In this document: positions 17,291-24,410 of the stretch, piece after piece
How positions within the stretch are numbered: position 1 is the first letter of the stretch
Layout: each line of letters opens with the position of its first letter
Source: an uncultured Bacteroidota bacterium
Lineage (GTDB): Bacteria; Bacteroidota; Bacteroidia; Flavobacteriales; Flavobacteriaceae
Reading direction: 5' to 3'
Length of the DNA stretch: 64,000 nucleotides
Assembly (NCBI GenBank): GCA_902560065.1
Contig: CACEKG010000001.1
Span: forward strand, 1-64,000
The notes under the pieces: model-generated
The model's input: only the letters and a program-made list of their open reading frames with translations
The model's database searches: none
Told to the model about the DNA's origin: nothing
Program-made: the position numbers and the translations under genes

Positions 17291-19465
17291 TTAATTTTGA
17301 ATTGATATTTCAAAACTTGAAAAAGTAGAATTTAACTCCTCTATTTCAAGATTTAAATCTATGTTTGATTTATTTGATTTGTGAGTTTGATCAATTCTCA
17401 AATCATAAGCAAAAACAATCATCGGTTGCAACCTATCTTTCTTTATTGGTAATATTGTAACTATTCTATGTCCATTTAGAAAAGCTTTTTTGATTTTGAA
17501 TGAGGAAGCTTTTGTAGCTCCTAATGATTGTTGTTTTATTCGTAATGTATTAATATTACTTAAGTCCAATTCATCAAAATTTATAGTATAGTTTGAAATT
17601 TCTTTTTCTTTTTTTATCAATTTTGAACGGAAATATTTTGGATGAACAAGTCCAGTTCTTGCTATTGCAGGCTGATCAGGTTTCTTCTTATTAACCTTTC
17701 TTTTTTCAACAGGAGGATCTGGATTTGGAGGACCTGGTGGGTCGTAAATTATTTTTATTGGTTTTCTTCTAACATATTCAACATAATCCCCTTTAGGATC
17801 AAGCTTATGTGTGGTTTTGTCACCATTTTTATCTAATAAAAGAATTTCACCTTCTGTGAGAAGTGAAATCGAATTTGGGCTAATCCTTTTAAAATCATTT
17901 TCTTTAAGCTTATAATTTCTTGTGTAGGAAGGTGATTCAGTTTCATTACTTTGACCAAGATTATTTTGCCCTTGAAAAATCCATGTAGTTTTTTTACTTA
18001 GATTACTTTCTCCAAAACAGTTTTCATTTACTATTTTATGTACCCAATCTTTTATTTTATTAATAAAAGAAGCTAGCTCTCTACCTTTAGGAAGTCCCAA
18101 AGGAAGATTTTCCCCATGCCCATGAATAGTAGTAATAAATTCATCATGACTTGGTGGTTCAAATTGTGATAAAATTCCATTTAAAATCTTATTATCGCTA
18201 TAAACATATCCATAAAATTTAGAATTATTTGTATACATTAAATTTTTCATTAGCATATTTTGTTTTCTTAAAAGCATTCCATCACGGACAAAACTGAAAT
18301 AATCTTTTTTTATTCCGTCTTTAGTTTCACCAGCCTGAAAAAGTTTTAACTTAATATTATATTTTCTTTTCTCATCATCTACTTTGAGAGCGAATTCTTC
18401 TTCATAAATTTCAGGGTTATCATTTTTAACAAAGTGCTCTATCTTATGAAATTCATCTTGGACTTTATCCTTATTTTCATTTTTTGAATAGAAATTTGAT
18501 TTTTTAATTTTATTAATTGTATCTACTATTTCTTGATGATTAGAAATTTTATAGAAAAGAGGTTTAGATTGAGTTCTGTCTTCAATTTGAATATCAACCC
18601 TTTCATCTTCAATAATTGTGAAAAAAGAAGAAATTATACTATAGGCACATTCATTCATCCAATCAATATTCCTTTGATTTGTTGTAATAATTGTAGATAA
18701 ACCGTCAGCATTTATAAATCTTAAATCTTTTATGCTTTTATTATTTTCATCTAACTCAATCCAGTCACATTGATCTTCTGAGTCTATTAACTTTCCCCAA
18801 TAGAATTGTTTTCCTTTATATTTTTTTAATTTTTCTTCTCCCTCAACTTTAAACGAATAGGAGTTAATTTCTGAAGATCCAACAAAATATTTTTTATCTC
18901 CCCTTTGATTTATATAGAATACAGTCCTAATTGGAGAGTGCAAAATTGAAGTGTACTTTCCCTTTCCATAAGTTCCCAATTTAGAATTACTGTTGTTCCC
19001 TTTTACACTCATATCTTGTTGAAGTAAGGCTTTTGAGCCATGTTTCTCATCAGTATACATTGTTGTTCCTTCTAGACCACCTGAGTTATCTTCAATATTT
19101 AAATAATACATTTGGTCATCAATTATTTTTAGAAAAGTGTCATTAATTTCTTTACAGTGTTTGTCTTTATCATCATTATCTCTTTTAATTAGCATTGAAT
19201 AGTAATCGTTGCTTTGTTTTAGATAATTAGCATAGTCATTAAATGGTAACAAATCCTTATTAAACTTATTTAGGGTAATTTTGAATTTGAACTTATCAAT
19301 ATTACCTATTTTGTTATTACCAATAAATGCATCCCATGAATTTTGTAATAATTCTCTAACACAATCTATTAAACTATTAGTTGTATCAGAAGGTGTAAAA
19401 ATAAGACTCCTAGTGTCTATAAATGATTTATCTCTTTGAATATAAGGTCTAATTTTTATCTTCAT
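17291..19465 (-). CDS. large GHKL (Hsp90/MutL/MORC-type) ATPase of the island cassette
   Basis: A 724-residue protein whose N-terminus carries a GHKL ATP-binding fold: ELLQNSWDAF with Glu38 and Asn42 (motif N), EDNSGG with Asp126 (G1 box), and KLGTYGKGKYTSILHS at 162-177 (lid/G2 box). An insert of about 80 residues separates motif N from G1. The middle region resembles the transducer part of such ATPases. A Pro-rich linker (PPGPPNPDPP, about residue 575) joins a beta-rich C-terminal domain of about 130 residues. MutL/MORC-like GHKL ATPases are known from prokaryotic restriction-modification operons (Iyer, Abhiman and Aravind). The ATG overlaps the previous stop as TAATG. No nuclease or DHH-type motif is recognised. 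Confidence 0.8.
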   Translation of the reverse strand: MKIKIRPYIQRDKSFIDTRSLIFTPSDTTNSLIDCVRELLQNSWDAFIGNNKIGNIDKFKFKITLNKFNKDLLPFNDYANYLKQSNDYYSMLIKRDNDDKDKHCKEINDTFLKIIDDQMYYLNIEDNSGGLEGTTMYTDEKHGSKALLQQDMSVKGNNSNSKLGTYGKGKYTSILHSPIRTVFYINQRGDKKYFVGSSEINSYSFKVEGEEKLKKYKGKQFYWGKLIDSEDQCDWIELDENNKSIKDLRFINADGLSTIITTNQRNIDWMNECAYSIISSFFTIIEDERVDIQIEDRTQSKPLFYKISNHQEIVDTINKIKKSNFYSKNENKDKVQDEFHKIEHFVKNDNPEIYEEEFALKVDDEKRKYNIKLKLFQAGETKDGIKKDYFSFVRDGMLLRKQNMLMKNLMYTNNSKFYGYVYSDNKILNGILSQFEPPSHDEFITTIHGHGENLPLGLPKGRELASFINKIKDWVHKIVNENCFGESNLSKKTTWIFQGQNNLGQSNETESPSYTRNYKLKENDFKRISPNSISLLTEGEILLLDKNGDKTTHKLDPKGDYVEYVRRKPIKIIYDPPGPPNPDPPVEKRKVNKKKPDQPAIARTGLVHPKYFRSKLIKKEKEISNYTINFDELDLSNINTLRIKQQSLGATKASSFKIKKAFLNGHRIVTILPIKKDRLQPMIVFAYDLRIDQTHKSNKSNIDLNLEIEELNSTFSSFEISIQN

Positions 19466-19692
19466 TATAGTTTAAATTTTGTTTTTTCTTTATTTTCAAT
19501 TTTGAATTTTGATTTACATAAATTCACTTCATCATTTATTGCTTTAAATATTTTATCGACATCCTGTTTTGTATATTCGTAGTTATATTTATTAGAACAA
19601 TTTGATAATAACGAGATGGATTTAAGTATTGATTCAACGCGCTTTGGAACAATTTTTTTAAAACGTTCTTGTTTTTCAATTTTTTTAGTCAT
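19465..19692 (-). CDS. small conserved-looking protein opening the island cassette
   Basis: A basic, helical protein of 75 residues. The core reads KRVESILKSISLLSNCSNKYNYEYT, then a DVDKIFKAINDEV helix. I recall similar small proteins (R-x-N-Y-E-Y-T-x-x-D-V pattern) beside DNA methyltransferase and restriction genes, but I cannot verify this. It is the first gene transcribed away from the methyltransferase, and its stop overlaps the ATPase start by one base, so the two are translationally coupled. It may be a DNA-binding or assembly factor. The ATG at 19690-19692 fits the divergent promoter region. Confidence 0.7.
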   Translation of the reverse strand: MTKKIEKQERFKKIVPKRVESILKSISLLSNCSNKYNYEYTKQDVDKIFKAINDEVNLCKSKFKIENKEKTKFKL

Positions 19693-19764
19693 GACTATAA
19701 GTTTAAATATTGGAGCCCTGTAAAGACTTTAATAAAAATTAAGTTCAAATAATATGTATAAAAC

Positions 19765-19846
19765 TACACACATAAAAAATGTATTTAACAAATATATAAT
19801 ATATTTATGAAAAAGCAAATTATATTAAATATATTTACTGTGTGTA
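19765..19846. promoter_or_regulatory. divergent regulatory region with TACACACA / TGTGTGTA inverted repeat
   Basis: The 179-base gap between the cassette and the methyltransferase holds two perfect 8-bp inverted half-sites, TACACACA at 19765-19772 and TGTGTGTA at 19839-19846, with 66 bases between them. They could be an operator controlling both directions. No protein is known to bind here, and a chance match is possible in AT-rich DNA. Confidence 0.4.
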
Positions 19847-19871
19847 ATATAGATAATATTTTAAATTTTAA

Positions 19872-21284
19872 ATGAAATTTATAGATTTATTTGCTGGTGC
19901 AGGCGGGATGTCATGTGGAATTAAAAATGCAGGTGGTGTTCTTGTATTTGCAAATGAGTTTGATCCAAATGCATCAAAAACTTACAAGTCAAATTTAGAT
20001 CATTGGAAAAACTCTCAAGGTCTTCTCATACAGGCCCCAATTGAAAACCTTCATAAGTCTTTAATTAAAAAAGATATTCAAAATAATTTTCAAGGTGATT
20101 TGGTTGTTGAGCATTCTACATACAAAGAAAATAAAGCCAAACATGAAAATGTTCAAATAGATAAAGACCATTTAAAATATTTGAAATCAATTAAAAAAAT
20201 TGATCTAATTGTTGGTGGTCCGCCATGTCAAGGATTTTCTAATTTAGGAAGAGGAAAAAAGAAAGAGATATTACAAAATGTCCAGAAAAAATTTATTGAG
20301 GACCCAAGAAATCAGTTATTTAAATATTTTTTAGATTTTGTAGAATTTTACTCTCCAAAGATTGTGTTGATTGAAAATGTAATGGGACTAAAATCAGCTG
20401 GTGATTATTATGAATTAATACATAAATCTCTTGAAAAGACAAAACCAGGTTATATTGTAACGGGTCTTGAACTTAACGCATCTGAATTTGGTATAGCTCA
20501 ATCAAGAAAAAGATTATTTTTTGTAGGTGTTAGAAATGATATAAAGAATGCTGGGCAATTTATTTTTAATCTTCCAACAGTTTTAAACTTCTGTAAATCT
20601 AAATCTTTTTCAGTAAGAGATGCTATTGATGATTTACCCAATATTAGATCTAATCCTCAATCACTTAATCTTAGGGTGGAAAATGAAATTCCTATTGGAA
20701 ACGTTGATTCTTTTGGAGAGCAAGAAAGTACATTAGATTATGTAGACCTTTTATCTGAGAATACTATATATGCTAATATGATAAATAAGATTGGTGAAAA
20801 TGGAGAGGACAAAAAACCAACGAAACTTTATAACCATAAAGCTAGATTTAATAATGCTTCTGATCTAGAAATATATAAACAGATTTCTGCTGGCAAATAC
20901 TTAACTAATATTGAAAATGAAGAAGTCCTTCAAAAGGTTAAATATGGTACTGGTATAGATGAAAATGGAAGAAGGTATGTTAATCAGGGTTTTGCAGACA
21001 AATATTTTAAGCTTGATCCTAATAAGCCATCCAGAACAATCGTAGCTCATCTCCAAACAGATAATAATGGTTTTATTCATTATGGAGAGACTCCTAGAGG
21101 AATTACTCCAAGGGAGGCTGCAAGGCTTCAATCTTTTCCCGACTGGTATAAGTTTGAAGGTCCTTTTACGAATCAATTCAAACAAATTGGAAATGCTGTG
21201 CCACCGTTATTAGCGAAAATATTTGGAAAAATTTTTAAATCATTTTTAACCGATCACTCAATTGAAAATCTATATGATTTATAA
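19872..21284 (+). CDS. DNA (cytosine-5) methyltransferase
   Basis: A C5-cytosine methyltransferase of 470 residues, transferring methyl groups from S-adenosylmethionine to cytosine in a specific DNA sequence. All main motifs are present: motif I DLFAGAGGMSCG near residue 5, motif IV with the catalytic Cys in GGPPCQGFS near 117, motif VI ENVMGL near 166, motif VIII QSRKRLFFVG near 212, motif IX TPREAARLQSFPDWY near 413, and motif X GNAVPP near 440. The target-recognition region between VIII and IX is long and variable, so the target site cannot be predicted. It faces away from the GHKL cassette across a shared promoter region, as expected for a modification enzyme guarding against a linked restriction activity. 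Confidence 0.93.
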   Translation: MKFIDLFAGAGGMSCGIKNAGGVLVFANEFDPNASKTYKSNLDHWKNSQGLLIQAPIENLHKSLIKKDIQNNFQGDLVVEHSTYKENKAKHENVQIDKDHLKYLKSIKKIDLIVGGPPCQGFSNLGRGKKKEILQNVQKKFIEDPRNQLFKYFLDFVEFYSPKIVLIENVMGLKSAGDYYELIHKSLEKTKPGYIVTGLELNASEFGIAQSRKRLFFVGVRNDIKNAGQFIFNLPTVLNFCKSKSFSVRDAIDDLPNIRSNPQSLNLRVENEIPIGNVDSFGEQESTLDYVDLLSENTIYANMINKIGENGEDKKPTKLYNHKARFNNASDLEIYKQISAGKYLTNIENEEVLQKVKYGTGIDENGRRYVNQGFADKYFKLDPNKPSRTIVAHLQTDNNGFIHYGETPRGITPREAARLQSFPDWYKFEGPFTNQFKQIGNAVPPLLAKIFGKIFKSFLTDHSIENLYDL

Positions 21285-21362
21285 AAATTATGATAGAGTT
21301 ATCATAATAGGTGGTCATACTCCTATAAATTGCCTTATGGACTTGTAAAGTTTTTAACAAAA

Positions 21363-21383
21363 GTGACAGTATAACTGACAGTA
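21363..21383. repeat. right pair of TGACAGTA repeats
   Basis: GTGACAGTAT (21363-21372) and ACTGACAGTA (21374-21383) are the same decamers as at the left island end, in swapped order. They lie 45-65 bases inside the boundary repeat. Confidence 0.5.
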
Positions 21384-21412
21384 AAAAAACAAACCCCTAA
21401 TATTTATAGGGG
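21384..21412 (-). terminator. terminator after tRNA-Tyr
   Basis: On the minus strand a hairpin with stem CCCCTA/TAGGGG and a 7-base loop (bases 21394-21412) is followed by a T-rich run, GTTTGTTTTTTT. It would end transcription of the Thr(TGT)-Tyr(GTA) pair just inside the island, so the two tRNAs on the far side are not reached from this promoter. Confidence 0.7.
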
Positions 21413-21427
21413 CTTACAGTTGTATTT

Positions 21428-21444
21428 GTGGGGAGAGCAGGATT
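21428..21444. repeat. right copy of the 17-bp island boundary repeat, within tRNA-Tyr
   Basis: Identical to 15093-15109. It covers the acceptor 3' strand, the discriminator base and part of the T-arm of the intact tRNA-Tyr, plus one base beyond. Confidence 0.8.
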
Positions 21445-21510
21445 CGAACCTGCGAAGGTAAAACCAACAGATTTACAGTCTGTCCTCGTTGGCCGCTTGA
21501 GTATCTCCCC
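21429..21510 (-). tRNA. tRNA-Tyr (GTA)
   Basis: An 82-nt class II tRNA with acceptor arm GGGGAGA/TCTCCCC, anticodon loop CTGTAAA (anticodon GTA), a long variable arm and T-loop TTCGAAT. No CCA is encoded. Its 3' end is the island insertion point. Confidence 0.94.
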
Positions 21511-21540
21511 CTCTAATAAATCATATTCTTTATTAGACTG

Positions 21541-21614
21541 AGCCGATGGAGGGACTCGAACCCACGACCTGCTGATTACAAATCAGCTGCTCTAGCCAGC
21601 TGAGCTACATCGGC
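21541..21614 (-). tRNA. tRNA-Thr (TGT)
   Basis: A 74-nt cloverleaf with acceptor arm GCCGATG/CATCGGC, anticodon loop TTTGTAA (anticodon TGT) and T-loop TTCGAGT. It lies 30 bases upstream of tRNA-Tyr in the transcription direction and 65 bases downstream of hpf. Confidence 0.95.
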
Positions 21615-21679
21615 TAAAATTTGAATGCAAATTAAGTGTTAATTTTAGTGGTTTCAAAAAAAAACATAAAAAATATAAT

Positions 21680-21979
21680 TTAAAAACTATATAATTTTTC
21701 TTTTTTTTTCTTAATAATTCTTTGAGCAGAAATTACTGCAGTTTTAATTGCTTTTTCAAATGAACTAGATCTTTTTTTAACTATAATACTCTTTCCAGGA
21801 ATTCCAATTTTTATCTCAGCATATTTGTTTATTCTATTTGATGAATTTTCAATTTTAGTAGAAATAAAAACGTTAATAATCTTTTTATAAAACAAGTTCA
21901 TTTTATAAATCTTTTTTTTAGCAAAATTTTTAAGCTTTATATCTGCTTTATAATTAATTGATTGAAAGACAATATTCAT
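21680..21979 (-). CDS. hpf: ribosome hibernation factor, HPF/RaiA family (short form)
   Basis: A basic 99-residue protein with the beta-alpha-beta-beta-beta-alpha layout of the sigma-54 modulation/S30AE family, which binds the 30S decoding region and shuts down ribosomes in stationary phase. Visible pieces are VFQSINYKADIKLKNFAKKKI at the start, the strand KYAEIKIGIPG in the middle and a Lys-rich helix AIKTAVISAQRIIKKKK at the end. The length fits the short form without the C-terminal dimerisation domain. It follows xerC by 20 bases and precedes the tRNAs, the usual order in this phylum. Confidence 0.85.
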   Translation of the reverse strand: MNIVFQSINYKADIKLKNFAKKKIYKMNLFYKKIINVFISTKIENSSNRINKYAEIKIGIPGKSIIVKKRSSSFEKAIKTAVISAQRIIKKKKEKLYSF

Positions 21980-21999
21980 AAATAATTTTTTAGTTTATA

Positions 22000-22908
22000 T
22001 TAATTTTTTTCTCTCGGATGTGATTTAAAATAAATATCTTTTATTTTACTCATACTAGTATGTGTATATAATTGAGTAGCTGCTATACTTGAATGACCCA
22101 ATAAATCTTTAATTGAATTTAAGTCAGCTCCTTTATCAAGTAGATGAGTTGCGAAGCTATGACGAAGCATATGAGGACTTTTTTTTGTTTTTGATGATAC
22201 TATACTAAAGTAACGGTTTACAGTTTTGTAAACAAAAGATTCTGTTAACATTTTACCTTTTTTATTTACAAAAAATGTTGATGAATTATTTTTAATTATT
22301 ATTTCATTTTTCTTCTTAAGATAAGTTTTAATTATTTGAATCAATTCATCTAAAATTGGAATTAATCTTTCTTTGTTTCTTTTTCCATGAACTTTAATAA
22401 CTCCTTCATTTATCAACACATTCCTTTCTTTCAAATTAATCAACTCAATTCTTCTTATTCCAGTAAAATAAAATACTGCAATTATAGTTTTTTCAAGAAT
22501 CCCCATATAATCATCAGAGAAATGATCCCCTTTAAATAATGATTTAATTTCGTCTTCAGAAAAAGGCACATTTATATTTTTAGGTGTTTTTAAAACTTTA
22601 TGGTTTTGTAAAGGCGAGGATTTTATAGTTCCTGTTTTTAATAAAAACTTATAATATGATCTTAAAACTGAAACTTTTCTATTAACTGTTCTATTAGAAT
22701 TTCCATTCTCAATTAAACTTATTATCCATGATCTAATTTCATTATATGATACTTTGTCTATTGAGTCAATATTAAAATTAGTTTTTACAAAATCGTTAAA
22801 ACTCAATAAATTTGAATTATATGCAATTTTAGTATGATGGGAAGATTTTTTTTCCAGGTATATATAGTCTAAAAATTTAGAAATAGACATATTTAAGTTT
22901 GTAATCAA
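22000..22908 (-). CDS. xerC: tyrosine recombinase, XerC type
   Basis: A 302-residue tyrosine recombinase with an N-terminal SAM-like core-binding domain and a C-terminal catalytic domain. Catalytic residues are visible: Arg in GIRRIEL, His-x-x-Arg in HMLRHSFATHLL, the second His in LGHSSIAATQLYTH and the nucleophile Tyr five residues after it. The size is that of XerC/D rather than a phage integrase, and it sits between rpsU and hpf, where Bacteroidota keep the chromosomal copy. It probably resolves chromosome dimers at dif. It lies outside the tRNA-Tyr island boundary, so I do not count it as the island integrase. Confidence 0.87.
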   Translation of the reverse strand: MITNLNMSISKFLDYIYLEKKSSHHTKIAYNSNLLSFNDFVKTNFNIDSIDKVSYNEIRSWIISLIENGNSNRTVNRKVSVLRSYYKFLLKTGTIKSSPLQNHKVLKTPKNINVPFSEDEIKSLFKGDHFSDDYMGILEKTIIAVFYFTGIRRIELINLKERNVLINEGVIKVHGKRNKERLIPILDELIQIIKTYLKKKNEIIIKNNSSTFFVNKKGKMLTESFVYKTVNRYFSIVSSKTKKSPHMLRHSFATHLLDKGADLNSIKDLLGHSSIAATQLYTHTSMSKIKDIYFKSHPREKN

Positions 22909-22942
22909 ATTTACAAACTAAAAATATAAATGAAGAATTTTG

Positions 22943-23137
22943 TTATTGATTTTCAATATCTATAAGCCTCTGAACGTGCTGAGCCTTTTGAACTTTTTGA
23001 CGATGCTTAACAGATGGCTTGATAAATTCCTTTCTAGACCTTAGCTCTCTCATAGCGCCTGTTTTATCAAATTTTCTTTTAAAACGTTTTAAAGCTCTAT
23101 CAATACTTTCACCATCTTTAATAGGAATTATTAACAT
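22943..23137 (-). CDS. rpsU: 30S ribosomal protein bS21
   Basis: Small basic protein of the 30S subunit. The ORF track extends to a TTG at 23164, but the family begins MLIIPIKDGE, which corresponds to the ATG at 23135-23137, giving 64 residues. The rest, SIDRALKRFKRKFDKTGAMRELRSR, is canonical for this phylum, where bS21 helps to hide the anti-Shine-Dalgarno end of 16S rRNA. The bases before this ATG (AAAAAAGAATAT) contain no Shine-Dalgarno sequence. It lies directly upstream of xerC. Confidence 0.93.
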   Translation of the reverse strand: MLIIPIKDGESIDRALKRFKRKFDKTGAMRELRSRKEFIKPSVKHRQKVQKAQHVQRLIDIENQ

Positions 23138-23198
23138 ATATTCTTTTTTAAAAAGTTCGGGCAAATATAAAAAAACTAATTTAATTAAAGATATTACT

Positions 23199-24353
23199 TT
23201 ATAAATCTCTTGAAATTACTATTTTTTGAATTTCACTTGTTCCCTCACCTATTGTACATAATTTTGAATCTCTATAAAACTTTTCAACAGGAAAGTCTTT
23301 AATATAACCATACCCTCCATGAATCTGAACTGCTTCATTTGAAACTCTAACGCACATTTCTGAAGCAAACAATTTAGCCATAGCCCCTTGAGAAGTAACA
23401 TTTTTTCCTTCATTTTTCATATCAGAGGCTTTTTTAGTTAATAATTTTGCAGCTTCAATTTCTGTAGCCATTTCAGCTAGTTTAAATGAAATCCCTTGGA
23501 AATTAATAATAGGCTTTCCAAATTGTTCTCTTTCTTTTGAATATTTTAAAGCTGCTTTAAAAGCTCCTTGAGCGATTCCAAGAGAAAGAGCAGCAATTGA
23601 TATTCTTCCTCCATCTAAAATTTTCATAGATTGAATAAACCCATCTCCAATATTTCCAAGCCTATTAGTATCTGGAACAATACAATTATCAAAAACCATT
23701 TCAGCAGTTTCAGAGGCCCTCATTCCAAGTTTATTTTCAACTTTACCAGAACTGAATCCTTCAGTTCCTTTCTCAATTACAAAAGCTGTCATTTCATGGC
23801 TTTTTCCTTTAGAACCATTTCTTGCTATAATTACAGCAATATCACATGATTTTCCATGAGTAATAAAGTTTTTAGTTCCATTAATTATCCAATTATCACC
23901 ATCTTTTTTTGCTACTGTATCCATATTTTTTGCGTCAGAACCAGTATTCTGCTCAGTTAAACCCCATGCACCTATCCATTCACCAGAACACATTTTTGGA
24001 AGCCATTTATTTCTCTGATATTCATTTCCAAACATATAGATATGATTAAGACTTAAAGAATTATGAGCAGCCAAGGACAATCCAATAGATGGATCAATTG
24101 AGGAAATGGCTTCTATCATAGCAACATATTCATGATAACCCATACCTGATCCTCCATATTCAACTGGAATTAACATCCCCATAAAACCTAAAGAACCTGC
24201 ATCTTTAAACAGTTTTTTTGGAAAAAATTGTTTTTCATCCCAATCCATGAAATAAGGTTTTATCTCTTGAATGGCAAATACCATTGCTGAATCAAAAACC
24301 ATTTTCTGAGTTTCGGTCATTTTCAAATTAGAACCTATCTCTATATCTATCAT
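23199..24353 (-). CDS. acyl-CoA dehydrogenase
   Basis: FAD-dependent acyl-CoA dehydrogenase of 384 residues, performing the first step of beta-oxidation or branched amino acid breakdown in the cytoplasm. Family blocks visible are GAWGLTEQNTGSDA near residue 130, NGTKNFITHG near 160, RISIAALSLGIAQGAFKAAL near 250, YSKEREQFGKPI near 272 and EAVQIHGGYGYIKDFPVEKFYRD near 340, with a catalytic Glu expected in the GEGTSEIQ tail. The closest group is short- or branched-chain dehydrogenases. A good promoter lies just upstream, and the message leader is short. The substrate chain length cannot be fixed. Confidence 0.92.
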   Translation of the reverse strand: MIDIEIGSNLKMTETQKMVFDSAMVFAIQEIKPYFMDWDEKQFFPKKLFKDAGSLGFMGMLIPVEYGGSGMGYHEYVAMIEAISSIDPSIGLSLAAHNSLSLNHIYMFGNEYQRNKWLPKMCSGEWIGAWGLTEQNTGSDAKNMDTVAKKDGDNWIINGTKNFITHGKSCDIAVIIARNGSKGKSHEMTAFVIEKGTEGFSSGKVENKLGMRASETAEMVFDNCIVPDTNRLGNIGDGFIQSMKILDGGRISIAALSLGIAQGAFKAALKYSKEREQFGKPIINFQGISFKLAEMATEIEAAKLLTKKASDMKNEGKNVTSQGAMAKLFASEMCVRVSNEAVQIHGGYGYIKDFPVEKFYRDSKLCTIGEGTSEIQKIVISRDL

Positions 24354-24366
24354 AATCTATTTTGTA

Positions 24367-24396
24367 CAAATATAATTCTAAAAAAATCTTTACAAA
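24367..24396 (-). promoter_or_regulatory. promoter of the acyl-CoA dehydrogenase gene
   Basis: On the minus strand TTTG (24393-24396) is followed after 18 bases by TATATTTG (24367-24374), matching the Bacteroidota -33/-7 consensus. The ATG is only 13 bases beyond the -7 element, so the 5' leader is very short. Confidence 0.65.
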
Positions 24397-24410
24397 AAGT
24401 ATTTTCAATT

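Larger units (their letters stand above)
15093..21444. mobile_element. genomic island inserted at the 3' end of tRNA-Tyr, carrying a methyltransferase/GHKL cassette
   Basis: About 6.3 kb is bounded by a 17-bp direct repeat of the tRNA-Tyr 3' end. The outer flanks, Thr(TGT)-Tyr(GTA) on one side and Gly(TCC)-Thr(GGT) on the other, form the Thr-Tyr-Gly-Thr cluster that is contiguous in many bacteria, including E. coli thrU-tyrU-glyT-thrT. The cargo is one C5 DNA methyltransferase gene and five divergent genes. Both inner ends carry TGACAGTA repeats that could be recombinase arm sites. No integrase, transposase, relaxase or replication gene is present, so the element is either a remnant or moved by a recombinase acting in trans. 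Confidence 0.75.

Noticed and set aside
22000-22908. The tyrosine recombinase as the integrase of the tRNA-Tyr island
   Set aside because: It lies outside the boundary repeats, in the conserved rpsU-xerC-hpf order and with XerC-like size, so it is a chromosomal housekeeping gene.
22943-23164. The 73-residue bS21 ORF starting at TTG 23164
   Set aside because: The family begins at MLIIPIKDGE, matching the ATG at 23137, so the extra nine residues are not supported.
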